A stretch of DNA of 64,000 bases, taken from the NCBI RefSeq assembly GCF_021026095.1, contig NZ_JAJNCU010000001.1, positions 806,001 to 870,000 of the forward strand. The letters run 5' to 3'. Both the position numbers and the translations under genes were made by a program. Shown here piece after piece: positions 17,383-28,129 of this stretch; the first letter of the stretch is position 1; each line of letters starts with the position of its first letter. The notes under the pieces were generated by a model that ran no database searches, was not told the DNA's origin, and worked only from the letters and a program-made list of their open reading frames with translations. Source of the DNA: Salinicoccus halitifaciens (GTDB lineage: Bacteria; Bacillota; Bacilli; Staphylococcales; Salinicoccaceae).

Positions 17383-18873
17383 ATGGATTCCCAATCCGAG
17401 AAGCAATATACTGTCCGGAACTGGATCGGCCTGATTCTCGGCCCCCTGCTGTTTGCCCTGACATTCTTTTTCATCCCCCAGGATCTTTTGGCTTACGAGC
17501 CGCGAATCGTGCTGGGTGTCACACTGCTTGTTGCAACTTACTGGGTGACTGAACCGGTGCCTTTGCCGGTGACCTCGTTAATCCCGCTTATCCTCATACC
17601 TGCTTTTTACGGTGTGGATATTGAAACGATTGCGCCGGCCTACACCAATCCCGTCATCTTCATGTACGGCGGCGGGTTCGTCATTGCACTCGCCATTGAG
17701 AAATGGGATCTGCACAGGAGGATCGCATTGAACATCATCAAAATGATCGGCTCTGAAAGCAACAGGATGATACTTGGCATATTGATCGCAACCGCCGGCA
17801 TTTCAATGTTCGTCTCAAACGCTGCAACAGCATTGATGATGCTCCCGGTCGCGGTGGCGCTGATCAATGAAGTCCGTGATAAAAGCATCCTGGAGGGGGA
17901 AAACCTTAAAAAGTTCTCAAAAGGAATCCTTTTGACCGTCGCCTACTCAGCGACAATCGGCGGCCTGGCCACTCTCGTCGCCGCCGTCCCGAACGCGCTG
18001 CTCGCCGGCATCGCGAGCTCACAGCTGGACCGTGAAATCACGTTTGCCCAGTGGCTGTTCTTCGCAGGACCCCTGGCCTTGGTGATGCTCATCATTCTGT
18101 ATTTTTATTTGACGAAGGTGCAGTTCAAAGTCGATAAGTCCGATGAGAAATCAGGTACGATGGACTTCATCGACGATGAACTGGATGACCTCGGCAAATT
18201 CAACTCCGATGAGATGAAAGTTGCTGCCGTGTTCCTCATCACAGTGAGCTTATGGATCCTTTCGCCGTTCATCATCAGCATACCGTTCATACCTGAACCG
18301 GTCGGTATATTCTTTGAGGGACTCCATGACGGCACCATCGCAATTTTCGGGGCTGTGATGCTCTTCTTCCTTCCGAGCTCAAAAAAAGGGGAACGCATAC
18401 TTGCATGGAAGGATATGAAAGAACTGCCATGGGGTGTATTGCTGCTGTTCGGCGGCGGCATGTCACTTGCTGAAGCATTCGGCGCCTCGGGCCTGAATGA
18501 ATCGATTGCAGATGTGCTCGGACTGCTTGAAGGCCTTGAATACATCTTCATCCTACTGCTGCTTGTGGTCTTTGTACTCAGCATAACGGAAATACTGTCC
18601 AATACGGCCGTATCCAACCTTGTGCTGCCGCTCACCGTAGGCCTTGGCATTGCAGTCGGCGTCGACCCGCTGCCGCTTATGGCGGGCGCTGCCCTCGCAG
18701 CGGGTTCATGTTATATGCTGCCGGTCGCCACCCCGCCGAACACCGCAGTGTTCAGTGCAGGTTATTTGACGGTCGGTGACATGGCAAAGGCCGGTGTATG
18801 GCTGAATATCATCTCCGTCATCGTCATCACCCTGGCCGTCTACTTCTGGATGCCTGTCATATTCGATTTTTAA
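17383..18873 (+). CDS. SLC13/DASS family sodium:dicarboxylate symporter
   Basis: Sodium-driven uptake of dicarboxylates (or sulfate), 496 aa, about eleven to twelve membrane helices. The two pseudo-symmetric substrate loops are visible as SNAATALMMLPVA in the first half and SNTAVSNLVLPL in the second, with the family C-terminal motif MLPVATPPNTAVF. S. aureus SdcS is a family precedent. The frame is open to 17299, but the ATG at 17383 follows AAGAGGAGTGG and begins the hydrophilic N-terminus. Convergent with tyrS through a shared terminator. Confidence 0.88.
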   Translation: MDSQSEKQYTVRNWIGLILGPLLFALTFFFIPQDLLAYEPRIVLGVTLLVATYWVTEPVPLPVTSLIPLILIPAFYGVDIETIAPAYTNPVIFMYGGGFVIALAIEKWDLHRRIALNIIKMIGSESNRMILGILIATAGISMFVSNAATALMMLPVAVALINEVRDKSILEGENLKKFSKGILLTVAYSATIGGLATLVAAVPNALLAGIASSQLDREITFAQWLFFAGPLALVMLIILYFYLTKVQFKVDKSDEKSGTMDFIDDELDDLGKFNSDEMKVAAVFLITVSLWILSPFIISIPFIPEPVGIFFEGLHDGTIAIFGAVMLFFLPSSKKGERILAWKDMKELPWGVLLLFGGGMSLAEAFGASGLNESIADVLGLLEGLEYIFILLLLVVFVLSITEILSNTAVSNLVLPLTVGLGIAVGVDPLPLMAGAALAAGSCYMLPVATPPNTAVFSAGYLTVGDMAKAGVWLNIISVIVITLAVYFWMPVIFDF

Positions 18874-18889
18874 CTTTAAATGATATGAA

Positions 18890-18918
18890 AAAAGACCCGG
18901 GATCCCGGGTCTTTTATT

Positions 18919-18920
<2 letters not shown>
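18890..18920. terminator. Bidirectional terminator between SLC13 gene and tyrS
   Basis: A 26-bp perfect palindrome (half-site AAAAGACCCGGGA, 18890-18915) followed by ATTTT; the tyrS stop lies at its edge. Confidence 0.93.
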
Positions 18921-20193
<1,273 letters not shown>

Positions 20194-20199
20194 CTAAAA

Positions 20200-20400
20200 T
20201 TCAAATAAAAAACACCCTACTGTCAAAGTATGGGTGCAGAGCACGGTACCACCAAACGGTTTCGCTGAAGGGCATACGCTGCCCGGGCGTCCGGATACTT
20301 CATTGGGTGTATTCATGACATATTCCTCACCGGTTTTCAGCAGCCACCGGCTCTCTGTATCAGAATGACATCACTACTTCTCCCAATTATCCAGATGATA
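20200..20400 (-). promoter_or_regulatory. Tyr T-box leader of tyrS
   Basis: Reading the minus strand: stem I with AGAGAGCCGGTGG; the specifier TAC at 20309-20311 in ATGAATACACC; the T-box sequence TTTGGTGGTACCGTGC (about 20240-20258); and a terminator made of CACCCATAC / GTAGGGTG plus T6 at 20206-20238. The TAC codon matches tyrosine. Confidence 0.93.
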
Positions 20401-20413
20401 TTAATTTAATGTT

Positions 20414-20451
20414 ATAATAACACTTCCTTTGAAATTGTCAACTTTCAAAGG
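20414..20451 (-). promoter_or_regulatory. tyrS promoter with inverted repeat over the -35 box
   Basis: On the minus strand TTGACA (20436-20441), 16 bp, TATTAT (20414-20419). The -35 box lies in the 8-bp centre of a perfect inverted repeat, CCTTTGAAA / TTTCAAAGG (20426-20434 and 20443-20451). Confidence 0.75.
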
Positions 20452-20567
20452 TCTTTTATGGAATGAAAAGTTTGTTCGGCGTGCGGGTTTTTAAATCTTG
20501 AAACGTTTGATATCACTATCTATAATTATTTTATCTATGGTATAATGTCCGTTGATAGGAGGTACAA

Positions 20568-23087
20568 ATGAAGAAATATATCAATGATTTTACAAATAAT
20601 ATAAAGAAAATGTTCACAAGAAGTGAACCTGGCAGCGAGAAAGATAAAGTGACCGGCGGCACCTTCAAGGAGAAGTTTTCCAACATAGGTGCCAGGATGA
20701 GAAAAACCGGTTCTCCGCTCAGGACGGGATTCTTTGCTACATATGAGACAGTCTGGAATGTCATCCTGTTTTTCATCCTGACCATCTCATTATTGGGACT
20801 GCTCGCCTTCAGTGTCGGCCTCGGCTATTTTGCAGCCCTGGTGAATGATGAAGAGATCCAGTCCAATGAGGAACTTGAAGTTGCTCTGACAGAGATGACC
20901 GAGAGCACCACCGTCGCCTTCGGCTCCGGAGAATCCCTCGGCACGCTCCGTGCAGACCTGATCAGGGAACGCGTGGACTCTGATGATATCAACCCCTATG
21001 TGAAGGATGCGGTCATTGCAACGGAGGATGAACATTTCTACGAGCACAACGGTGTCGTGCCGAAAGCATTCATGCGTGCAGCGCTGCAGGTATTCGCCGG
21101 CGGTGACGACAGCACGGGCGGCAGTACGCTGACCCAGCAGCTCGTCAAGAACCAGCTCCTCACCAATGAGACCACATTCGACAGAAAGGCGATCGAACTC
21201 CTGCTTGCCTTCCGCGTCGAAAAGCTTCTCGACAAAGATGAAATTTTGGAAGCATACCTGAACGCCGTCTCATTCGGGCGTAACTCCAACGGCCAGAACA
21301 TCGCAGGCATACAGGCCGCTGCAGAAGGTGTATTCGGCAAAGACGCCGCAGACCTGAACCTTGCAGAGAGCGCCTTCCTTGCGGGAATGCCCCAAAACCC
21401 TTATGCATATACGCCGTTCATGCAGGGCGGTGCGGTCAAGGATGAGGAATACCTCCAGCCAGGCAAAAACAGGCAGGAATTTGTACTCGATCGTATGCTG
21501 CTCGAAGGTAAAATCGACGAGGAAGAGCATGCAGAAGCACTTGAGTATGATATATACGCCAACCTGACCGACAGTGTCGTCGTGCCGAACCAGAACTATC
21601 CGTTCCTGACGGATGAAGTCGAGCGACGCGGTGTACAGATATTAAAGTATATACTGGCTGAAGAAGACGGGTTGACCCGTGAGGAAGTCGACGCGACTCC
21701 ACTCATCAACCAGGACTATACGGAACAGGCCAATCAGGCACTGAGATATCAGGGGTATCATATCACCACGACCATCGACAAGGACATCTACGATCTGATG
21801 CAGGACGTCAAAGACAGCAATTTCTATTATTACGGCGACAGGAGCTCCGAAGATGCAATCGATGCGGATGACTCCGATGCAGAAGACGAAGTGATGCAGC
21901 ATGAAGTCGGGGCCGTATTGAAGGAAAATGATACAGGCAAGATCCTCGGATTCATCGGCGGACGGGATCATGATGAATCATCGATCAACCATGCCACGCA
22001 GACGTCCCGGAACGTCGGTTCGACGATGAAACCGCTGATCACATTCGGTCCGGCCCTCGACAAGGGCATTATCGCACCGGATACAGTCCTGCTGGATGAG
22101 AAATTCGAAATCCCTGAATTGAACTGGGCGCCGGCAAACTACGACTATGAAGAGGAGTTCGGCCTCATTTCCGCAAAGCACGCACTCAGCAACTCATACA
22201 ACTTGAGTACGTTGAGATTGTGGGCGGACGTCAGGGAAGAAAATCCGCGTGAATACTTCGAACGTATGAACCTGCCGCTGCAGGAAGACATGAACCCGGC
22301 CCTGCCGCTCGGCCCGAATGACTTGAGCGTCGAGCAGAACGTCGATGCCTTCTCAAGCTTTGCACAGGACGGCACGATGACGGAAGGCTACATGATTGAA
22401 AGTATCACGAGCCCGGACGGTGCAGTGGTCTACGAACATGAGCCGGTCGTGAATGAAGTCTGGAAAGATTCCACTGCATTCCTCATGTCAGATATGCTGA
22501 CGGAATCATTCCAGACAGGTTCCGCATATCACATCAGTGATTTTTATGACAGCATCAGCAATGATTATGACTTTGCAGCGAAGACCGGTACATCCAACAG
22601 CTTCGTCGACTCATGGTTCATGGGTTACAACCCTGAAGTCACCCTTGGCCTGTGGATGGGCTATGATGCGAACATCCCTCAGGTTTCAGGTTATGAAGGT
22701 GAAGAGTATCTTCATATTTATAACTGGCGCAACCTGACCCAGGAACTTCTGGCACTCGTACCCGATCAGATGGGACGCGGCGCTTCATTCCAGCAGCCGG
22801 ATTCGGTGAGAGAAATCGAATACTGTGCGTTGACGATGGAAACTGAAAGCGACTGTGAGGAGAACCTCGATCAGCCGATTGAAGGTCTTGTGGCAGAAGA
22901 TACACGACTGAACGATAAAAGCAGTCTGAATGACCCTGAAATCCAATTGAGGATGGGTGCGGCATTTGATTCGAGCCTGTCCAACTCGTCACTCAGAGGT
23001 GTCGTCACAAACACCTACGACGACCGTTACAGAGTCGGCGGCGGCTCATCATCCAGCTCTTCATCAAGCGATGATGACGACGACTGA
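20568..23087 (+). CDS. Class A penicillin-binding protein (GT51 transglycosylase plus transpeptidase)
   Basis: Bifunctional cell-wall synthase of 839 aa. A basic cytoplasmic tail is followed by one membrane helix (about 63-90), a GT51 domain with EDEHFYEHNG (153-162), GGSTLTQQ and the NAVSFGRNSNGQNIAGIQAAA segment, then a transpeptidase domain with SxxK (Ser485-Lys488), SYN (543-545) and KTGT (672-675). All catalytic marks are intact. The C-terminus is a low-complexity run of serines then aspartates. An extended -10 (TGGTATAAT near 20537) and TAGGAGGT precede the ATG. Relation to a particular Bacillus PBP is not resolved. Confidence 0.92.
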   Translation: MKKYINDFTNNIKKMFTRSEPGSEKDKVTGGTFKEKFSNIGARMRKTGSPLRTGFFATYETVWNVILFFILTISLLGLLAFSVGLGYFAALVNDEEIQSNEELEVALTEMTESTTVAFGSGESLGTLRADLIRERVDSDDINPYVKDAVIATEDEHFYEHNGVVPKAFMRAALQVFAGGDDSTGGSTLTQQLVKNQLLTNETTFDRKAIELLLAFRVEKLLDKDEILEAYLNAVSFGRNSNGQNIAGIQAAAEGVFGKDAADLNLAESAFLAGMPQNPYAYTPFMQGGAVKDEEYLQPGKNRQEFVLDRMLLEGKIDEEEHAEALEYDIYANLTDSVVVPNQNYPFLTDEVERRGVQILKYILAEEDGLTREEVDATPLINQDYTEQANQALRYQGYHITTTIDKDIYDLMQDVKDSNFYYYGDRSSEDAIDADDSDAEDEVMQHEVGAVLKENDTGKILGFIGGRDHDESSINHATQTSRNVGSTMKPLITFGPALDKGIIAPDTVLLDEKFEIPELNWAPANYDYEEEFGLISAKHALSNSYNLSTLRLWADVREENPREYFERMNLPLQEDMNPALPLGPNDLSVEQNVDAFSSFAQDGTMTEGYMIESITSPDGAVVYEHEPVVNEVWKDSTAFLMSDMLTESFQTGSAYHISDFYDSISNDYDFAAKTGTSNSFVDSWFMGYNPEVTLGLWMGYDANIPQVSGYEGEEYLHIYNWRNLTQELLALVPDQMGRGASFQQPDSVREIEYCALTMETESDCEENLDQPIEGLVAEDTRLNDKSSLNDPEIQLRMGAAFDSSLSNSSLRGVVTNTYDDRYRVGGGSSSSSSSSDDDDD

Positions 23088-23104
23088 AACAATTAAATTA
23101 AAGC

Positions 23105-23138
23105 ATAAAAAAATACCGGCCGATGGCCGGTATTTTTG
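23105..23138. terminator. Bidirectional terminator between PBP gene and fhs
   Basis: ATACCGGCC GAT GGCCGGTAT with A-run and T-run on the two sides. Confidence 0.92.
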
Positions 23139-23146
23139 TTTCTCTA

Positions 23147-24814
23147 TTAGAATAAACCTCTTGAAGTACCGTCAGCGTCAACATCCATGTTAACAGCAGA
23201 TGGTTTCTTCGGCAGGCCAGGCATAGTCATGATGTCACCTGTGAGGGCAACAACGAAACCAGCACCAGCTTTGACGTTAAGTTCTCTTACAGTCACAGTG
23301 AAGCCTTCAGGACGGCCGAGTTTAGTCGGATCGTCACTCAGTGAGTACTGTGATTTCGCCATACAAACAGGCAGGTCGCCGAAGCCGTTCGCTTCGATTT
23401 CTGCAAGCTGCTTCTTAGCTTTGTCTGCAAGGATTACGCCGTCGCCGCCGTAAACTTCCTTAACGATCGTTTCGATCTTTTGATCGATTGGAAGATCAAG
23501 GTCGTAAAGGTGTTTGAAGTCCTGTGGCTCTTCAAGAACTTCAAGAACCTGGTTGGCAAGCTCTACGCCGCCTTCTCCGCCTTTTTCCCAAACCTGTGTA
23601 AGTGCAACGCGTACGTTCTGCTCTTTACACCAGTCGAGGACGAAGTTTCTTTCTTCATCAGTGTCTGTAACGAAGTCGTTCAGGGCAACAACCGGCTCGA
23701 CACCGAATTTACGGGCGTTTTCAATGTGTTTGCCTAAGTTGACAATACCTTCTTTAAGAGCATCCACGTTCGCTTCACCAAGGTCAGCTTTAGCAACGCC
23801 GCCGTTCATCTTGAGCGCACGGATTGTTGCAACAAGCACGATTGCATCCGGCTGGAAGCCGCCTTTACGTGATTTGATGTTCATGAACTTCTCTCCGCCG
23901 AGGTCGGAACCGAAACCACACTCTGTCACTACGATGTCAGCAAGTTTACGTGCTGTGTTTGTAGCAATCAGTGAGTTACATCCATGTGCAATGTTTGCGA
24001 ATGGTCCACCGTGGATCAGTGCAGGTGTACCTTCCATAGTCTGTACAAGGTTTGGTTTGATCGCTTCTTTAAGAAGAAGTGCAAGTGCACCTTCAACTTC
24101 AAGTTCTTTTGCAGTTACAGGTTTTCTGTCGTACGTGTAACCGATGACCATCTCACCGAGTTTTTCTTTCAGATCTATGATGTCTGTAGCCAGACAAAGT
24201 ACAGCCATGATTTCACTTGCAACAGTGATATCGAAACCATCTTCACGCGGTACTCCGCGGCTTGGTCCGCCAAGACCTACAACTACTTGACGCAGTGCAC
24301 GGTCGTTCATGTCGAGGACTCTCTTCCATGAAACGCGGCGCGGGTCGATGTTCAGTTTGTTGCCGTGGTGAATGTGGTTGTCAATGAACGCGGACAGAGC
24401 GTTGTTCGCAGTAGTGATCGCATGCAGGTCACCGTTGAAATGAAGGTTGATTTCCTCCATCGGCAATACCTGTGCCTGACCACCGCCGGTCGCTCCACCT
24501 TTAACACCCATAACAGGACCTAATGATGGCTCACGCAATGCTACCATTACGTTCTTCTCAAGTTTGTTGAAAGCATCTGATAAACCGACAGTTACAGTGG
24601 ATTTACCTTCTCCGGCAGGAGTTGGGTTCATCGCGGAAACCAAAACAATCTTAGAGTTGCTTTCGTCCCCCTCAAGCTGATGGATGTCCACTTTCGCTTT
24701 ATGTTTACCATGAAGTTCCAAGGCCTCATTAGGAATGCCCGCTTTAGCTGCGATATCTTCTATCGGCTGGATATCCGCTTTAGCAGCAATTTCCTGATCT
24801 GTTAAATGTGCCAT
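23147..24814 (-). CDS. fhs: Formate-tetrahydrofolate ligase
   Basis: ATP-dependent formation of 10-formyl-THF from formate, feeding purine and formyl-Met-tRNA synthesis. Length 555 aa, full size. The P-loop-like [16 protein letters not shown] lies near residues 66-81, [12 protein letters not shown] near 105-116, and the C-terminal [15 protein letters not shown] is typical. Codon use is visibly richer in A/T-ending codons than its neighbours, resembling rpsD and consistent with high expression rather than transfer. TTAGGAGATG precedes the ATG. Monocistronic. Confidence 0.97.
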   Translation of the reverse strand: MAHLTDQEIAAKADIQPIEDIAAKAGIPNEALELHGKHKAKVDIHQLEGDESNSKIVLVSAMNPTPAGEGKSTVTVGLSDAFNKLEKNVMVALREPSLGPVMGVKGGATGGGQAQVLPMEEINLHFNGDLHAITTANNALSAFIDNHIHHGNKLNIDPRRVSWKRVLDMNDRALRQVVVGLGGPSRGVPREDGFDITVASEIMAVLCLATDIIDLKEKLGEMVIGYTYDRKPVTAKELEVEGALALLLKEAIKPNLVQTMEGTPALIHGGPFANIAHGCNSLIATNTARKLADIVVTECGFGSDLGGEKFMNIKSRKGGFQPDAIVLVATIRALKMNGGVAKADLGEANVDALKEGIVNLGKHIENARKFGVEPVVALNDFVTDTDEERNFVLDWCKEQNVRVALTQVWEKGGEGGVELANQVLEVLEEPQDFKHLYDLDLPIDQKIETIVKEVYGGDGVILADKAKKQLAEIEANGFGDLPVCMAKSQYSLSDDPTKLGRPEGFTVTVRELNVKAGAGFVVALTGDIMTMPGLPKKPSAVNMDVDADGTSRGLF

Positions 24815-24843
24815 TATCTCATCTCCTAAATGAAAAATATTGA

Positions 24844-24861
24844 GTTATGCTGAGGCATAAC
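24844..24861. repeat. Short inverted repeat upstream of fhs
   Basis: GTTATGC TGAG GCATAAC, 7-bp arms, about 30 bp before the fhs start. Operator or leader hairpin; role unknown. Confidence 0.4.
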
Positions 24862-24947
24862 ACTTACAGACCTTATTATGACATATTCAAGTGAAGTATT
24901 CCACAAACAAGGAATTTAAAAATAATTCTGACAATATAACGGCTTGA

Positions 24948-24969
24948 AGAGGCGTTTTCACACGCCTCT
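24948..24969 (-). terminator. Hairpin downstream of acsA
   Basis: AGAGGCGT / ACGCCTCT with a 6-nt loop, about 50 nt after the acsA stop; no good T-run, so a weak or factor-assisted terminator. Confidence 0.5.
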
Positions 24970-25017
24970 CCTGCCTTTTAGTTATACATCTCCCCCCTGA
25001 TTTAGGGTTGGAACACT

Positions 25018-26730
25018 TTAGTCATCGTCCATGCTCGATAAATCGCCGGCATCAATGTTCAGTTCCCATGCCTTAAGTACACGGCGCATGATCTTACCGC
25101 TTCTCGTCTTCGGCAGCTTGTCCTTGAATTCGATTTCCCTCGGTGCAGCATGTGCAGCCAGACCCTCTTTGACAAACTTCCTGATTTCTTCCTTCAATTC
25201 ATCGGAAGCCTCATGCCCTTTCTTTAAAGCGATGAAGGCTTTGACGATTTCACCTCTGACAGGATCGGGCTTGCCGATCACGCCCGCTTCCTGGACTGCC
25301 GGGTGCTCCACCAGCTTCGATTCGATCTCGAACGGCCCGACCCTTTCACCCGCTGTCATGATGACGTCATCCACACGTCCCTGGAACCAGTAGTAGCCGT
25401 CTTCGTCCTTGTATGCGGAGTCTCCGGATACATACCATTCCCCGATGAAGTATGAGTCATATTTCGGCTTGTTCTTCCAGATTTCCCTCATCATTGCAGG
25501 CCACCCTGTCTTAAGCGCCAGGTTACCCATCCTGTTCGGCGGCAGCTCGTTGCCCTCATCATCGATGATGGCCGCCTCCACACCCGGGATCGGTTTGCCC
25601 ATGGAACCGCCCTTGATATCCATGGCAGGGAAGTTGGTGATCATATGTGCACCGGTTTCAGTCATCCACCATGTGTCATGTATCCTCAGGTTGAAGACTT
25701 CCATGCCCCACTTCACTACTTCAGGATTCAGCGGTTCACCCACTGACAGCAGATGGCGCAGTGAGCTCAAATCATAATCTTTGACGATTTCATCGCCTGC
25801 ACCCATCAGCATGCGGAATGCCGTCGGGGCACTGTACCAGACTGTGACCTTAAGGTCTTCAATCGCACCATACCATGCTTCAGGGGAGAACCTCCCGCCG
25901 ACGACGACGTTCGTCACCCTGTTGAGCCATGGAGCGAAGATGCCGTAGGACGTCCCCGTCACCCAGCCCGGATCTGCTGTGCACCAGTAGACATCGTCCT
26001 CTTTAAGGTCGAGTACATATTTGCCTGAAATATACTGCTGGATCATGGCATAATGCACATGCAAAACACCTTTTGGCTGTCCGGTGGATCCGCTTGTGTA
26101 ATGCAGGATCATGCCGTCTTCCTTATCCAGCCATTCGATATCGAATTCTTCTGAAGCGTTTTCAAAAGCAGCGTTGAAATCCAGATGATTTTCATCTTCA
26201 ACCTTCCCGACCACGATCACTTTTTCAAGGTTCGGCAGGTCTTTCTCCGGTATGCGGTCCACCAGTTCAGGTGTCGTCACGATCACTTTCGCATCGCTGT
26301 TTTCAAGCCTGTCCTTGACCGCCTTCTCCATGAATGCCTCGAATAGCGGACCGACGATCGCCCCGACTTTCAGAGCACCGAGCAGGGTGAAATAAAGTTC
26401 AGGTGAGCGTGCCATGAAAATGAACACCCTGTCACCCTTCTCAACGCCGGCTTCATCTTTCAGTATATTCGCCGCCTTGTTGGAAGCTTCCTTCATATCT
26501 TTGAATGTATAGGATGATTTTTCATCCCCGTTTTTATAATACAGTGCATCCTTGTCTCCGTAGCCTTCATCCACATGTTTATCGATGCACTCGTATGCCA
26601 TGTTGAATTTATTGGTTTTTGACCAGGAAAAATTCTCTTTGATCTCATCCCAGTCGAAATTTTCATAAACCTCATCATAATTTTTCATATTCGGATTTTC
26701 ATCCGTGGCTTGATATAACTCTACTTTCAT
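25018..26730 (-). CDS. acsA: Acetyl-CoA synthetase (AMP-forming)
   Basis: Activates acetate to acetyl-CoA through acetyl-AMP. 570 aa. The P-loop-type motif YTSGSTGQPKG lies near residue 212, GRVDDVI near 459, and the PKTRSGKIMRR motif near 548 holds the lysine that is acetylated for inactivation. In B. subtilis AcuA acetylates that lysine and AcuC removes the group (established); both genes lie immediately divergent here. AGGGGGATG precedes the ATG. A weak cre-like site lies in the shared intergenic region. Confidence 0.95.
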   Translation of the reverse strand: MKVELYQATDENPNMKNYDEVYENFDWDEIKENFSWSKTNKFNMAYECIDKHVDEGYGDKDALYYKNGDEKSSYTFKDMKEASNKAANILKDEAGVEKGDRVFIFMARSPELYFTLLGALKVGAIVGPLFEAFMEKAVKDRLENSDAKVIVTTPELVDRIPEKDLPNLEKVIVVGKVEDENHLDFNAAFENASEEFDIEWLDKEDGMILHYTSGSTGQPKGVLHVHYAMIQQYISGKYVLDLKEDDVYWCTADPGWVTGTSYGIFAPWLNRVTNVVVGGRFSPEAWYGAIEDLKVTVWYSAPTAFRMLMGAGDEIVKDYDLSSLRHLLSVGEPLNPEVVKWGMEVFNLRIHDTWWMTETGAHMITNFPAMDIKGGSMGKPIPGVEAAIIDDEGNELPPNRMGNLALKTGWPAMMREIWKNKPKYDSYFIGEWYVSGDSAYKDEDGYYWFQGRVDDVIMTAGERVGPFEIESKLVEHPAVQEAGVIGKPDPVRGEIVKAFIALKKGHEASDELKEEIRKFVKEGLAAHAAPREIEFKDKLPKTRSGKIMRRVLKAWELNIDAGDLSSMDDD

Positions 26731-26779
26731 ACTACATCCCCCTATAAGTTTTATGTTTTCTATTCATAGTATATAATAA

Positions 26780-26793
26780 TGTTAACGTACTTT
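26780..26793. promoter_or_regulatory. Weak cre-like site in the acsA-acuA gap
   Basis: TGTTAACGTACTTT fits the cre consensus except two positions. It overlaps the downstream edge of a TATAAT (26774-26779) that could be the acuABC -10 box. acsA and acuABC are CcpA-repressed in B. subtilis. Confidence 0.35.
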
Positions 26794-26831
26794 TCAAAAT
26801 TTTTAAAACTAAAGTTCCGGGAGGTGTGAAT

Positions 26832-27464
26832 GTGCAGCACCAAAAAACGTATCATCAGGAGAAGATGAGCATCGACGGCAGGGAAATCACCGTAGAGGGG
26901 CCGGCGTCCCATGAGATGCTCTCCTCCTGTACATTTGATGAAGGTTTGGATGCTTTCAGGGTGCCGGAAGAGCAGTACGAGGCGCTTCTGGAGATATCCG
27001 AACTTGAAGAAGGCCGGGTCATCATCGCCCGTGAAGGCACCCATATCGTCGGTTATGTCACTTACCATTACCCCGACCCGATGGAAAGATGGTCGGACGG
27101 CAACCTGCCCTACCTTCTTGAGCTCGGTGCGGTCGAAATAACACTCGACCACCGCAGCGGCGGCATCGGAAAGAAAATGATCCAGCTGTCCATGGAAGAC
27201 CCCTTCGTTGAGAACTATATCATCATAACGACTGAATATTACTGGCACTGGGACCTGAAAAACACAGGCCTCGATGTGTATGAATATAAAGATATCATGA
27301 TCAGACTGATGGCCAGTGCAGGCTTTGAAGTGTACCAGACGAACGATCCGGAAATTTCGGCGCATCCGGCGAACACCCTGATGGCCCGCGTGGGGAAAAA
27401 CATCACAAGGGACCAGATGATGGAATTCGATAAGATCCGATTCAAAAACCGTTTCTTTTTTTAA
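26832..27464 (+). CDS. acuA: Protein acetyltransferase AcuA (GNAT), inactivates AcsA
   Basis: Acetylates the active-site lysine of acetyl-CoA synthetase. 210 aa, the same length as B. subtilis AcuA. The GNAT core lies around ELGAVEITLDHRSGGIGKKM (about 97-118) with the acetyl-CoA loop RSGGIG. Two in-frame GTGs exist; GTG 26832 is chosen because GGGAGG lies 7 nt before it, while GTG 26826 is too close. First gene of acuA-acuB-acuC, divergent from acsA. Confidence 0.92.
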   Translation: MQHQKTYHQEKMSIDGREITVEGPASHEMLSSCTFDEGLDAFRVPEEQYEALLEISELEEGRVIIAREGTHIVGYVTYHYPDPMERWSDGNLPYLLELGAVEITLDHRSGGIGKKMIQLSMEDPFVENYIIITTEYYWHWDLKNTGLDVYEYKDIMIRLMASAGFEVYQTNDPEISAHPANTLMARVGKNITRDQMMEFDKIRFKNRFFF

Positions 27465-27484
27465 TGTCAAGGAGGATTCAAAAT

Positions 27485-28129
27485 ATGTTGGTAGAAAGAA
27501 TTATGACATCTCCGGTGCGCACCCTGTCACCCGGAAATACTATAGAAGACGCTTTGGATATGATGGCCCGGCATTCATTCAGGCATGTGCCGATCGTCAA
27601 TGAAGAGGAAAAACTCGTAGGCATCGTATCCGACAGGGACATCAAGATGACCCTGCCCTCCGTATTATCGGATGAGGATCCAGGTATGAATCTCGGCCAG
27701 CCGTTGTCGAGGATCATGAGGACCAATGTGACATATTGTCACCCACTCGATTTCGTCGAGGAGATCGCCCTGGATTTTTATCATTTTTCAATCGGTGCAA
27801 TCCCCGTCGTCCGTGACGGCAGCATAGTGGGCATCGTCACCCAGAAGGATATGCTGAACACATTCCTCGAGCTGACCGGCATCAAAGAGCCCGGTTCCAT
27901 CATCGAGATTGATATCGAGGACAGGACCGGCGTCATTTATGACATCGGGAAGATTTTCAAGGATTTGAACATCAGGATCATCAGTGTGTCGGTCTACCGC
28001 AACAAAGAGACTAAAGGGAATAAAATCATCGTACTGCGCATCCGGGCCATGAACCCGAGATTCGCCATACAGAAATTACAGGATGAAGGCTTCAATGTCC
28101 TGACACCTGATAAGATGGGTACACGATGA
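27485..28129 (+). CDS. acuB: AcuB, two CBS domains plus ACT-like C-terminus
   Basis: 214 aa, the same length as B. subtilis AcuB. CBS 1 (about 4-60, with HSFRHVPIVNEEEKLVGIVS), CBS 2 (about 75-130, with SIGAIPVVRDGSIVGIV) and an ACT-like segment from about 140 (RTGVIYDIGKIFKDLNI). CBS pairs bind adenine nucleotides, so it probably senses energy state for the acetate switch; its molecular role is not settled. The frame starts at 27464, but that ATG is part of the AAGGAGG site; ATG 27485 is used. It ends by overlapping acuC. Confidence 0.92.
   Translation: MLVERIMTSPVRTLSPGNTIEDALDMMARHSFRHVPIVNEEEKLVGIVSDRDIKMTLPSVLSDEDPGMNLGQPLSRIMRTNVTYCHPLDFVEEIALDFYHFSIGAIPVVRDGSIVGIVTQKDMLNTFLELTGIKEPGSIIEIDIEDRTGVIYDIGKIFKDLNIRIISVSVYRNKETKGNKIIVLRIRAMNPRFAIQKLQDEGFNVLTPDKMGTR

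Noticed and set aside
23514-24140. 208-codon frame opposite fhs
   Set aside because: Antisense of fhs, Ser/Arg-rich as expected for a shadow frame.
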